This document shows, piece by piece, positions 51,362-60,117 of a DNA stretch of 64,000 nt. Each line of letters opens with the position of its first letter. Position 1 is the first letter of the stretch. This DNA comes from Hyphomicrobiales bacterium (GTDB taxonomy: Bacteria; Pseudomonadota; Alphaproteobacteria; Rhizobiales; JACESI01), in assembly GCA_013911885.1 (NCBI GenBank), contig JACESI010000005.1:1-64000 (forward strand), read 5' to 3'. Under the pieces are notes generated by a model. It was given only the letters and a program-made list of their open reading frames with translations. It did no database searches and had not been told where the DNA came from. The position numbers were made by a program, and so were the translations under genes.

Positions 51362-52117
51362 ATGCTTGAAATCAAAGACCTTCATGCCCGCATCGCGGAA
51401 GACGGAACGGAAATCATTCGCGGCCTCAGCCTTACGGTAGAGCCGGGTGAAGTGGCGGCGATCATGGGACCGAACGGTTCCGGCAAGTCGACGCTTTCCT
51501 ATATCCTTGCCGGTCGCGAGGATTATGAGGTGACATCGGGCGATATTCTCTTCAACGGTGAGAGCATTCTGGAAATGGACCCTTCCGAGCGCGCGGCGTC
51601 CGGCGTCTTTCTTGCCTTCCAGTATCCGGTCGAAATTCCGGGTGTGCCGACCATGACCTTTCTCAAGACCGCGATGAATGCCCAGCGCAAGGCGCGTGGT
51701 GAGGACGAATTGCCGACACCGGATTTCATCAGGCTCGTGAAAGAGGCGGCAAGCAAACTCTCAATCAACATGGACATGCTGAAACGCCCGCTCAATGTCG
51801 GCTTTTCCGGCGGCGAGAAAAAGCGCGCGGAAATTCTGCAAATGGCGCTCCTCGCACCGGAACTCTGCATTCTCGACGAGACCGATTCCGGGCTTGACAT
51901 CGACGCGCTGAAAATCGTCTCCGAAGGTGTCAACGCGCTGCGCGCTCGCAACCGCTCCTTCCTGGTCATTACCCACTACCAGCGTCTGCTTGAACATATC
52001 GTGCCGGACACGGTGCACGTGCTCTACAAGGGCCAGATCATCCGCTCTGGCGACAAGTCGCTGGCGCTGGAACTTGAGGCGAACGGCTATGCCGACATCA
52101 TCGGCAAAGCAGCGTAA
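51362..52117 (+). CDS. sufC: Fe-S assembly ATPase SufC
   Basis: ABC-type ATPase that drives the SufBCD scaffold, 251 residues. Walker A IMGPNGSGKSTLSYILAG, signature FSGGEKKRAEILQMALL, Walker B ELCILDETDSGLDIDALKIV and the switch histidine FLVITHYQRLL. The frame runs upstream to 51299, but ATG 51362 (MLEIKDLHARIAEDG) is the family start. 11 bases separate it from sufD. Confidence 0.98.
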   Translation: MLEIKDLHARIAEDGTEIIRGLSLTVEPGEVAAIMGPNGSGKSTLSYILAGREDYEVTSGDILFNGESILEMDPSERAASGVFLAFQYPVEIPGVPTMTFLKTAMNAQRKARGEDELPTPDFIRLVKEAASKLSINMDMLKRPLNVGFSGGEKKRAEILQMALLAPELCILDETDSGLDIDALKIVSEGVNALRARNRSFLVITHYQRLLEHIVPDTVHVLYKGQIIRSGDKSLALELEANGYADIIGKAA

Positions 52118-52128
52118 AGGGTGAATTC

Positions 52129-53391
52129 ATGAATATTGTCCCGCTGTTGAAGTTCACCGCCGCTGAGGAAGCGATTTTTGCGGCCTATGACGGGTTCGAA
52201 AATAAAACCGCTGCGTCGGACGCGGCGATTGCAGCGTTGAAGACTCACGGCCTTCCGACGCGCCGGGTCGAGGCGTTTCACTACACGGATCTGCGCACGC
52301 TTCTGCGCGATGTCCCGTCTCTTGCGCGGCGCCCGGATATTGCTGCTGCGAAGGCCGAAGCCGCCGCCTATACGCGGATGGTCAACGCCATACGGCTGCC
52401 AGTGATTGACGGTTTCGTCTTCACCGAACTCAGCGATGATCTGCCATCCGGTGTTTCGGTTTCGGTCACGCAGCGTAGCCTTGATGTTGAAAACCGCAAG
52501 GACAATGTGATCGGCCTTCTGGCGAGCGCCTTTGCGGGTGAGTGTCTGGAAGTCTCCGTCGCCGACGGGGCTGTGATCGAGGCACCGATCGGCCTTGCAC
52601 ATACGGCGAGCGGGCAGTCGGGGTTCGCGGTCAACCAGAACGCTGTCGCAATCGGCAAAGGCGCGAAGGCGACCGTGATCGAGCGCTATGTCCAGTCCGG
52701 CGAAGCGCTCTATCAGAATGCCGCTGTAACGGTGCTCGACATCGCCGATGGCGCGGAACTGACCTATGTCATCGCGCAGCAGACCGCTGAAAAAGCAACC
52801 CATCTCGGCCAGATCACTGTGACGCTCGGGGCGGATGCGAAGCTCACGCTCTTCGTGCTTAATGCCGGTGGCAAGCTCGTTCGGCAGGAAGTCAAGGTCA
52901 ATGTGGCGGGCGAGGGAGCGGATTTCCAGCTTCGCGCCGTCAATCTGATTGGTAATGACCAGCATATCGACCTCACCATGGACCTCGGCCACAATGTACC
53001 GCACACGACATCGCAGGAAATCATCCGCAATGTCGTGACCGGTCGCGGCAAGGGTGTGTTTCAGGGGCGTATCGCGGTCGCGCAGATCGCGCAGAAGACC
53101 GATGCGAAAATGGCCTGTAACACGCTGCTTCTCTCGGATGAGGGCGATTTCTCGACCAAGCCGGAACTTGAAATCTTCGCCGATGATGTCGCCTGCGGCC
53201 ATGGCGCGACCTTTACCGATCTTGAGCCGAGCTATCTTTTCTATCTGATGTCGCGCGGCATCCCCGAGAAAGAGGCGCGTTCGCTTCTGATCAAGGGCTT
53301 TGTCGATGAAATCGTTGCCGATCTCGACAATGAGGAAGTCGAAGAGGCATTCGTTGCGATCATCGACGGCTGGCTTGATGCACATGGCTGA
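52129..53391 (+). CDS. sufD: Fe-S cluster assembly protein SufD
   Basis: Partner of SufB in the scaffold, 420 residues. N-terminal helical region AIAALKTHGLPTRRVEAFHY matches the SufD signature (KTHGLPTRRVE). The beta-helix core carries KGVFQGRIAVAQIAQKTDAK and EGDFSTKPELEIFADDVACG, and the end SYLFYLMSRGIPEKEARSLL. Sits between sufC and sufS with tight spacing; its last 8 bases overlap the sufS start. Confidence 0.97.
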   Translation: MNIVPLLKFTAAEEAIFAAYDGFENKTAASDAAIAALKTHGLPTRRVEAFHYTDLRTLLRDVPSLARRPDIAAAKAEAAAYTRMVNAIRLPVIDGFVFTELSDDLPSGVSVSVTQRSLDVENRKDNVIGLLASAFAGECLEVSVADGAVIEAPIGLAHTASGQSGFAVNQNAVAIGKGAKATVIERYVQSGEALYQNAAVTVLDIADGAELTYVIAQQTAEKATHLGQITVTLGADAKLTLFVLNAGGKLVRQEVKVNVAGEGADFQLRAVNLIGNDQHIDLTMDLGHNVPHTTSQEIIRNVVTGRGKGVFQGRIAVAQIAQKTDAKMACNTLLLSDEGDFSTKPELEIFADDVACGHGATFTDLEPSYLFYLMSRGIPEKEARSLLIKGFVDEIVADLDNEEVEEAFVAIIDGWLDAHG

Positions 53392-54643
53392 TTTGGGCGC
53401 AGATCTCCGGGCAGATTACCGAACCGGCTATGATGTCGAGGCCATTCGCGCTGACTTTCCGATTCTCGCGCGCGAAGTCTATGGCAAGCCTCTCGTCTAT
53501 CTCGACAATGGCGCATCGGCGCAGAAACCGCAGGCGGTGATCGACGCGGTGTCGAAAGTCTATTCCCACGAATATTCGAATGTGCATCGCGGGCTGCATT
53601 ATCTCTCCAACGCAACCACCGATGCTTTCGAGGCAGCGCGCGAAAAGGTGCGCAAGTTTCTGAACGCGGCAAGTGTCGATGAAATCATCTTCACACGCTC
53701 CTCGACCGAGGCGATCAACATCGTTGCGCATTCTTTCGGCGCGACTTCCATCGGCGAGGGTGACGAGATCATTCTCTCGATCATGGAGCACCACTCAAAT
53801 ATCGTGCCGTGGCATTTCCTGCGTGAACACAAAGGAGCGGTGATCAAGTGGGCGCCGGTCGATGAGGATGGCAATTTTCTCATGGACGAATTCAAGGCGC
53901 TCTTCACCGAGCGCACCAAGATCGTTGCAATCACGCATATGTCGAATGTGCTTGGCACCGTGGTGCCGATCAGGGATGTCTGCGCCTTTGCCCATTCGCG
54001 GGGCGTGCCCGTCATGGTAGACGGCAGTCAGGGCGCGGTTCACATGCCGGTCGATGTGCGCCATCTTGATGCCGATTTCTATTGCTTCACCGGCCACAAG
54101 GTCTATGGCCCGTCGGGTATCGGCGTTCTTTACGGCAAGATGGATCTTCTGAAAAACATGCCGCCCTATATGGGCGGTGGCGAAATGATCAAGGATGTCA
54201 CGCCGGATGGCGTTACCTATAACGATCCGCCGCACCGTTTCGAGGCGGGAACGCCGCCGATTGCTCAGGCGATCGGACTTGGCGCAGCACTCGACTATAT
54301 CGAATCGATCGGCCGCGAAAATATCGCCCGGCATGAGGCCGATCTCGGCGCTTATGCGACGGAGCGGCTGTCGGCCATAAACAGCGTGCGGATCATCGGA
54401 AATGCGCCGGGCAAGGGGGCGATCCTCTCGTTTGAACTCGCCGGGATTCATGCCCATGATGTCTCGATGGTGATCGACCGCGCAGGCGTTGCCGTGCGCG
54501 CCGGCACGCATTGTGCGCAGCCGCTCTTGCAAAGATACGGCGTTACCTCCACATGTAGGGCATCTTTCGGTATGTATAATACGCGCGCCGAAGTCGATGT
54601 TCTCGCGGATGCCCTCCTAAAGGCAGTCGACTTCTTCAAATAG
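53384..54643 (+). CDS. sufS: Cysteine desulfurase SufS
   Basis: Group II desulfurase that feeds sulfur to the SUF scaffold, 419 residues. PLP lysine in YCFTGHKVYGPSGIGVLYG; active cysteine in RAGTHCAQPLLQRYG; LVYLDNGASAQKPQAVID and SMEHHSNIVPWHFL-type text (IMEHHSNIVPWHFLREHKGA) mark the family. Two start ATGs at 53378 and 53384; the second (MADLGADL) is used. No SufE gene is seen in the window; its partner may lie elsewhere or not exist. Confidence 0.97.
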   Translation: MADLGADLRADYRTGYDVEAIRADFPILAREVYGKPLVYLDNGASAQKPQAVIDAVSKVYSHEYSNVHRGLHYLSNATTDAFEAAREKVRKFLNAASVDEIIFTRSSTEAINIVAHSFGATSIGEGDEIILSIMEHHSNIVPWHFLREHKGAVIKWAPVDEDGNFLMDEFKALFTERTKIVAITHMSNVLGTVVPIRDVCAFAHSRGVPVMVDGSQGAVHMPVDVRHLDADFYCFTGHKVYGPSGIGVLYGKMDLLKNMPPYMGGGEMIKDVTPDGVTYNDPPHRFEAGTPPIAQAIGLGAALDYIESIGRENIARHEADLGAYATERLSAINSVRIIGNAPGKGAILSFELAGIHAHDVSMVIDRAGVAVRAGTHCAQPLLQRYGVTSTCRASFGMYNTRAEVDVLADALLKAVDFFK

Positions 54644-54654
54644 GCAGGAATGAC

Positions 54655-55065
54655 ATGATGGAACAGCAGGACAACAAGGGTGTGGGAGAAATCACCACAG
54701 GTCGGGCGGAAATTGCGCCCGCGAGCACGCTTGGAACATCCGCAATTCCTGTTGAAGAGCTTGAACAGCTCACCAATGATATCATCGCAGCGCTGAAGAC
54801 CGTTTACGACCCTGAGATCCCGGTCGATATCTATGAGCTCGGCTTGATCTACAAGGTCGATATTTCGGATGATCGGAATGTCGATGTTGATATGACACTC
54901 ACCGCGCCGGGCTGCCCGGTTGCCGGCGAAATGCCGATCTGGGTTGAAAATGCGATTGCATCGGTCGATGGCGTGGGTCTTGTCAATGTGAATATGGTCT
55001 TTGATCCGCCCTGGAATGCCAGCCGGATGTCCGAAGAGGCGCAGGTTGCGCTTGGCTGGTTCTAG
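54655..55065 (+). CDS. sufT: SUF-associated protein SufT (DUF59 / MIP18 family)
   Basis: Protein of 136 residues of the MIP18 family, which matures Fe-S proteins. LKTVYDPEIPVDIYELGLIY and MTLTAPGCPVAGEMPIWVEN (cluster-binding cysteine in APGCPVA) are present. The first 35 residues are a variable acidic leader. It lies between sufS (11 bases) and sufA (16 bases), typical for alphaproteobacterial suf operons. The family is clear; the exact step it serves is not settled in general. Confidence 0.95.
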   Translation: MMEQQDNKGVGEITTGRAEIAPASTLGTSAIPVEELEQLTNDIIAALKTVYDPEIPVDIYELGLIYKVDISDDRNVDVDMTLTAPGCPVAGEMPIWVENAIASVDGVGLVNVNMVFDPPWNASRMSEEAQVALGWF

Positions 55066-55081
55066 GTGCAGGAAAACACAG

Positions 55082-55465
55082 ATGTTTGCAGGAATGGGTC
55101 TTGAACTGATCACCGCGACACCGGCAGCGCGTCAGCGTATTGCCGAAATTCTCGACAATGCGGAAGGCGCCGACGGAATCCGCATCGGCATCAAGAACGG
55201 TGGCTGCGCTGGTATGGAATATACCGTTGATCTCACCGATGGCGGTGAGAAGGGCGACGATTTGGTATCCTTCGACCAGGGCAAAATCTATATTGATGCG
55301 AAAGCGATCCTGTTTCTTCTAGGGACCGAAATCGACTTCGAGACGACCAAATTCCGCTCCGGATTCGTGTTCAACAATCCGAACCAGACATCGGCCTGTG
55401 GCTGTGGCGAATCGGTCGAGCTGAAGGCGGCAACCCTGCCTGAAGGCGCGGCACTTCCCCGATAA
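55082..55465 (+). CDS. sufA: A-type Fe-S carrier SufA
   Basis: Protein of 127 residues that carries clusters from the scaffold to target proteins. Three conserved cysteines: KNGGCAGMEYTVDL and TSACGCGESVELK. The central part DLVSFDQGKIYIDAKAILFL and TEIDFETTKFRSGFVFNNPN is typical. ATG 55082 has AGGA ten bases before. Last gene of the operon; the converging GGDEF gene ends 14 bases on. No terminator hairpin is obvious in that gap. Confidence 0.96.
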   Translation: MFAGMGLELITATPAARQRIAEILDNAEGADGIRIGIKNGGCAGMEYTVDLTDGGEKGDDLVSFDQGKIYIDAKAILFLLGTEIDFETTKFRSGFVFNNPNQTSACGCGESVELKAATLPEGAALPR

Positions 55466-55479
55466 AGCGACGTATTGTC

Positions 55480-56529
55480 CTAAGCGACCTTGCGCGCGGC
55501 TTTTTCACGGTCGGTGATGACGAGATTTCGGCCTGACTTCTTGGCGAGATAAAGGCATGAGTCGGCGCGACGGATGATGCTTTCAGCCGTATCTTCCCGA
55601 TTGAAGAACGCAATCCCACCAGAAATCGTGATCTTGCCAAGATTCTCGCCTGTCGAGCGCTTGACGACATCACGCTTGGCAACCGCAAGGCGGATGCGTT
55701 CGGCAACGAGTTTTGCCTGATCGAGGGTGACGCCAGGCAGAATGATCGCAAATTCCTCGCCCCCATAACGGCATGCAATATCCTGCATCTTGATGTTATT
55801 GCGAATGGCGAGAGCAACGAGGCGCAGCACCTGATCGCCGGTCTGATGGCCCCATTTGTCGTTGAATTTCTTGAAATGATCGATATCCGCCATGATCAAA
55901 CATGTTGGCTCGCGGCTGGTCTGAAAACCGGTCAATATCTTGGCAAGCGAACGGTCGAAGTGGCGGCGGTTGCCGATGGCGGTCAGATCGTCCATCAGGG
56001 TTTCCTGGCGGACTTCCTTGAGATTTTCATGCAGTTGCTGAATCCCGATATGCGCGGTCTTCAACTCTTCGACGAGCTTGCGGTTCTCGCCTTCCACCGC
56101 CGCTGTTTCGAGCGCCAGACGCTGGATGAGCTTGTGCAGACTTTCCTGATCCAGCTCGATCTTGAGGTCGTTTGATGCCTGATTGAGGGAGATACCGAAT
56201 TCCTGGGCGAGGTTGTAGGACTTCTGGATGATTTTCTGAAGATTTTCCGCTTCACCGGTGATTCTGTTACTGATCCGGTCGACCTTGTCGTCATAGCCGT
56301 CATTGCTGATAAAGGTCTCGTGCAGGTGCAGGATCTGTCCGGCGGATACACGACCGAATTTCGCGATCATTTCTTCAATCGCGATAGACAGTTTCCTGTT
56401 CGCGCCCGAAAGATGCGTAAACCAGACCTCATAGGTCTTGGGATAGGCCGGCACCTGATTCTCGCGGATATGATGCACAGACTCTTCGGCAAAGCCGATT
56501 GTGCGCTCAAATTCGTTACGCATTGACAT
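55480..56529 (-). CDS. Diguanylate cyclase (GGDEF domain)
   Basis: Protein of 349 residues making c-di-GMP. Residues about 1-180 are helical with coiled-coil parts (MIAKFGRVSAGQILHLHETF; SLHKLIQRLALETAAVEGEN), no membrane helix. The GGDEF domain begins LMDDLTAIGNRRHFDRSLAK, with ADIDHFKKFNDKWGHQTGDQ and active-site YGGEEFAII. The inhibitory I-site (RxxD five residues before GGEEF) is absent: the text there is KMQD. A perfect CtrA box lies 53-68 bases upstream of ATG 56529. The activity is therefore likely timed by the cell cycle, and not feedback-limited. Confidence 0.93.
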   Translation of the reverse strand: MSMRNEFERTIGFAEESVHHIRENQVPAYPKTYEVWFTHLSGANRKLSIAIEEMIAKFGRVSAGQILHLHETFISNDGYDDKVDRISNRITGEAENLQKIIQKSYNLAQEFGISLNQASNDLKIELDQESLHKLIQRLALETAAVEGENRKLVEELKTAHIGIQQLHENLKEVRQETLMDDLTAIGNRRHFDRSLAKILTGFQTSREPTCLIMADIDHFKKFNDKWGHQTGDQVLRLVALAIRNNIKMQDIACRYGGEEFAIILPGVTLDQAKLVAERIRLAVAKRDVVKRSTGENLGKITISGGIAFFNREDTAESIIRRADSCLYLAKKSGRNLVITDREKAARKVA

Positions 56530-56581
56530 TTTATCAGAACCATCAACCCGGTTAACCCGATTCAAGGCTAATGTTTTGGCC

Positions 56582-56597
56582 TTAAAACAGGGTTAAC
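56582..56597. promoter_or_regulatory. CtrA box ahead of the GGDEF gene
   Basis: TTAAAACAGGGTTAAC matches TTAA-N7-TTAAC exactly. It lies 53-68 bases upstream of the GGDEF protein start on the minus strand and in the region that also precedes no other start on the plus strand, since the helicase gene runs toward it and ends at 56673. So the GGDEF gene is the natural target. Confidence 0.7.
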
Positions 56598-56672
56598 CCG
56601 CAGATGCTAATTGCCCGGTCAGCGCGGAATAGGACACGATTTTGACGCGAAGTGGTATCCGTCTTTTGAGCG

Positions 56673-58181
56673 TCAGGCCTGTTTGCGGCTTCGGATCGGA
56701 CGCAACAGGAAATCGGGAACATGATCGCCAAGGCCGAGAACAGGCCGTTCTTCATGCGAGGCGTGATCAGCTTTGGTGCGCGGGGCCGAGCGGCGGGTAT
56801 TGTGTGACGGTATTTTTTCGCGCTCACGCGCGAGATCAGATGCCGTCTGATCGGGCGTGATTGTTGCGCTTTCGAGCGCAACAGCGGGTTGCTGTTTCGC
56901 CATTGCCGGCTGTGGTTTGCGATCACGAACAGGTTTTGCTCTTGCCGGGCGATCGGTGCTCGAACCTTGGGCGGTGCTGCCGCGTTTGGTGGCAGGACCG
57001 CGTCGTTTTGGATTCTTCTCGCGTTCGGCTTCGAAATCAACCGGCTCGCCAAACCATTCGATCGGCTGCTGGATGAGCTTGACGATATCGGCGACATAGC
57101 GCTCGTCGTTCTGTGTCACCAGCGAATAGGCCGTGCCGAGGCGTCCGGCGCGGCCGGTGCGACCGATGCGGTGGACATAATCCTCCGCCGTGTGCGGCAC
57201 ATCGAAATTGAAGACATGGCTTACGGCCGGAATGTCGAGACCCCGCGCGGCGACATCGCTTGCAACGAGAATCGGCAGCTTTCCGGCACGGAAACTGTCC
57301 AGAATGGCGGTGCGCGCAAACTGGTCCATGTCGCCATGCAGCGCGCCGACCTGAAAGCCATGCTTGTCGAGGGAGCGGAAAAGTTCGGCGACCTCCTTCT
57401 TGCGGTTGCAGAAGATGATCGCGTTCTTGAGATCTTCCGAGCCGCGGATAAGTTCACGCAGTTTCTCGCGTTTTTCCCATTCCTCGCCGGTCGCCGCGAC
57501 AAGGCGCTGCGTCACGGTTTGCGCCGTGGTCGCCTGGCGGGCGACTTCGACACGCACGGGATTGCTCAGGAATTTATCCGCCAGTGACTGGATTTCCTTC
57601 GGCATCGTGGCAGAGAAGAACATGGTCTGGCGGCTGAACGGCAGGAGCGAGGAAATACGCTCGATGTCGGGAATGAAGCCCATATCGAGCATGCGGTCGG
57701 CCTCGTCGATCACAAAGATCTCGACACTGGTGAGAAGCAGCTTGCCGCGTTCGAAATGATCGAGAAGGCGGCCAGGCGTCGCAATGAGAACATCCGCGCC
57801 ACGGTCGAGCTTGCGCAACTGTTCTTCGAAGGAAACGCCGCCGATGAGAAGCGCCACGGTGAGCTTGGTATCCTTGCCGTATTTGACAAAATTCTCCTCA
57901 ACCTGCGCTGCGAGTTCGCGCGTCGGGGTGAGGATCAGGGTGCGGGGCATGCGTGCCTTGGCGCGGCCTTTTTCGAGCAGCGTCAGCATCGGCAGAACGA
58001 AGGAGGCGGTCTTGCCGGTTCCGGTCTGGGCGATGCCCAGAATATCGCGGCGCTGCAAGGCGGGTGGAATGGATTGCGCCTGAATTGGCGTCGGTATCGT
58101 ATATCCGGCGGATACAACGGCGGAAAGAATCTTGGGGCTCAGGCCGAGATCGGCAAATGTTATTTCTGTGTCGGAAGACAG
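56673..58181 (-). CDS. DEAD-box RNA helicase, no canonical start codon
   Basis: ATP-dependent RNA helicase of about 502 residues. Q motif YTIPTPIQAQSIP, motif I AQTGTGKTASF, PTRELA, motif II VIDEADRMLDMGF, SAT in FFSATMPKE and motif VI HRIGRTGRAGRLG are all present. The C-terminal tail is basic and low complexity. Between the in-frame stop at 58229-58227 and the Q motif there is no ATG, GTG or TTG; the first TTG (58058) lies after the Q motif. CTG 58181 (SSDTEITFADLG follows) or ATT 58187 are the best options; a base error is also possible. The family is RhlE-like. Confidence 0.88.
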   Translation of the reverse strand: MSSDTEITFADLGLSPKILSAVVSAGYTIPTPIQAQSIPPALQRRDILGIAQTGTGKTASFVLPMLTLLEKGRAKARMPRTLILTPTRELAAQVEENFVKYGKDTKLTVALLIGGVSFEEQLRKLDRGADVLIATPGRLLDHFERGKLLLTSVEIFVIDEADRMLDMGFIPDIERISSLLPFSRQTMFFSATMPKEIQSLADKFLSNPVRVEVARQATTAQTVTQRLVAATGEEWEKREKLRELIRGSEDLKNAIIFCNRKKEVAELFRSLDKHGFQVGALHGDMDQFARTAILDSFRAGKLPILVASDVAARGLDIPAVSHVFNFDVPHTAEDYVHRIGRTGRAGRLGTAYSLVTQNDERYVADIVKLIQQPIEWFGEPVDFEAEREKNPKRRGPATKRGSTAQGSSTDRPARAKPVRDRKPQPAMAKQQPAVALESATITPDQTASDLAREREKIPSHNTRRSAPRTKADHASHEERPVLGLGDHVPDFLLRPIRSRKQA

Positions 58182-58519
58182 GGCAATATCCAGTGTGATT
58201 ATGAGGGGAACAGATTTCGCGCGACCTTATTCCTGTTTGGCGTAAAGTCAATTGTTATCGACCTGAAAAGCCTCGAAAACCACGCGATTTCGCCAAATTA
58301 CACCCAAATTAGACCAAGAATCGCGCTTGGAATGCAGCGGCAAAAATGGTTATTGGTGCATGGCGTCTTCGCGTCGGGGCTGCACTCTCAAGTTCGTCAT
58401 TAAAAGGATGGTGTGGTCTGGTGTGCAGGGCGAAAAAGGTCAGGAAAGTGGCCATGAACACCGTCGCTGACGTAAGGGTTAAGGGTCCGGGTCGCCGGTA
58501 AGCAGGGGAGTGGATCAGT

Positions 58520-59932
58520 GTGACCGAGCCTATCACAGCGCAAGCGCCGATCCGGGATGTCGTCATCTATGCCCCGCGCGATGCAGATGGGTCACTGTCG
58601 ACGCCTTATGTGGGCAGGATCACGCAGGCGCTGGAAGAGGGCGACATTGCCTCGATCCTGCTCGAGACGCGCGCGATGCACGAGGCAGACCTTGCCGATC
58701 TTCTCGAAGCGCTGTCGCCCCCCCGCAGGCTTCAGCTTGTCCGGGAGCTTGGCGAGCATTTCGACTTTGCAACGCTCACTGAACTTGATGAGATCGACCG
58801 GCGCCAGATCCTGGACGGGATGACCGCCGAACAGGTCGCGACCGGTGTTCGCGAACTCGATAATGACGATGCGGTCTATATTCTCGAAGACATGGACGAG
58901 GAAGCCCAGAAGGATGTCCTGGCGCAGATCCCGCTTCTCGAACGCGATGCGCTTGCAAAGGCGCTCGACTATCCACCCGAATCCGCCGGACGGCGCATGC
59001 AAACCCATTTCATTGCTGTCCCGCCCTTCTGGACGGTTGGGCAAACCATTGATTACATGCGTGAATCCCAGGATCTGCCGGATGATTTCTATGAGATTTT
59101 CGTGGTCGATGCGACCTATCGTCTGGCTGGCACAGTGTCACTTGATCACATCCTGCGGGCGCAGCGTGCGGTCAAGATCGAGGCGATCATGGCTGAGAAC
59201 CGGGTTCTTATTCCGGCGACCGAGGATCAGGAGGAAGCCTCGCGTCTGTTCGAGCGCTATAACCTGCTTTCCGCCGCCGTGGTCGACGAGGCGCAGCGTC
59301 TCGTCGGTGTTCTGACCATTGATGATATCGTGGATGTGATCCACGAGGAAGCCGACGAGGACATCAAACGCCTTGCCGGGGTGGGGGATGAATCCGTGTC
59401 GGACCGTGTTCTTGCCGCGGTGCGAAGCCGGATCACCTGGCTCGGGGTCAATATGGTGACGGCGGTGCTCGCCTCCTGTGTCATCGGACTTTTCGATGCG
59501 ACGATCCAGCAGATGGTCTCGCTTGCGGTTCTGATGCCGATTGTGGCCTCCATGGGCGGCAATGCGGGAACACAGACGATGACGGTTGCCGTACGGGCGA
59601 TTGCGACCAACGAGATCGATAATTTCAATGCGCGGCGTATCATTCTGCGCGAGCTTATGGTCGGGGTGATCAATGGCAGCATATTCGCGGTGCTGGTTGC
59701 CGCTTTCACCATTTTCTGGTTTGGCAATTTTGCGCTTGGTGCGGTCATTGCGGTTGCAATGCTGGTCAATATCGTGTCAGCCGCTCTCGCGGGGATCCTG
59801 ATCCCGATATTGCTCAACAAGGTCGGTGTCGATCCGGCCATCGCTTCCTCAGCATTCGTGACGACGGTGACCGATATTGTTGGCTTCTTTGCCTTTCTGG
59901 GCCTTGCAGCCTGGTGGTTCAACCTGTTCTAG
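58520..59932 (+). CDS. mgtE: Magnesium transporter MgtE
   Basis: Mg2+ channel of 470 residues. N domain about 30-140 (LLETRAMHEADLADLLEALS; RQILDGMTAEQVATGVREL), two CBS domains about 150-270 (IFVVDATYRLAGTVSLDHIL; LTIDDIVDVIHEEADEDIKR), and five membrane helices from about 310 (VNMVTAVLASCVIGLFDATI; SMGGNAGTQTMTVAVRAIAT). The pore motif GGNAGTQT is present. The GTG start at 58520 has GGGGAG ten bases before. I looked for an M-box in the 290 bases upstream and saw none. Monocistronic. Confidence 0.96.
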   Translation: MTEPITAQAPIRDVVIYAPRDADGSLSTPYVGRITQALEEGDIASILLETRAMHEADLADLLEALSPPRRLQLVRELGEHFDFATLTELDEIDRRQILDGMTAEQVATGVRELDNDDAVYILEDMDEEAQKDVLAQIPLLERDALAKALDYPPESAGRRMQTHFIAVPPFWTVGQTIDYMRESQDLPDDFYEIFVVDATYRLAGTVSLDHILRAQRAVKIEAIMAENRVLIPATEDQEEASRLFERYNLLSAAVVDEAQRLVGVLTIDDIVDVIHEEADEDIKRLAGVGDESVSDRVLAAVRSRITWLGVNMVTAVLASCVIGLFDATIQQMVSLAVLMPIVASMGGNAGTQTMTVAVRAIATNEIDNFNARRIILRELMVGVINGSIFAVLVAAFTIFWFGNFALGAVIAVAMLVNIVSAALAGILIPILLNKVGVDPAIASSAFVTTVTDIVGFFAFLGLAAWWFNLF

Positions 59933-60117
59933 GGCGCTTTGGCGCGATGCCAGGTCAGGGCCTGCAAAAGCCTCTCTCGCAACGCTCCCGTCAACCATAG
60001 ACAGGAAAATGCGCCTCTGATCCGGCATCGCCCGACCTGCGGCCTAGCATTTGTGTGTCAACAACGCTATTTGATGAATCGGAAACGATATCCATTCGAG
60101 CCAATGAGAGAGACTGT

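Noticed and set aside
52087..53385. 432-codon minus-strand frame across sufD
   Set aside because: Shadow of sufD.
58227..58519. M-box or other riboswitch ahead of mgtE
   Set aside because: No recognisable conserved core or paired stems were seen by eye.
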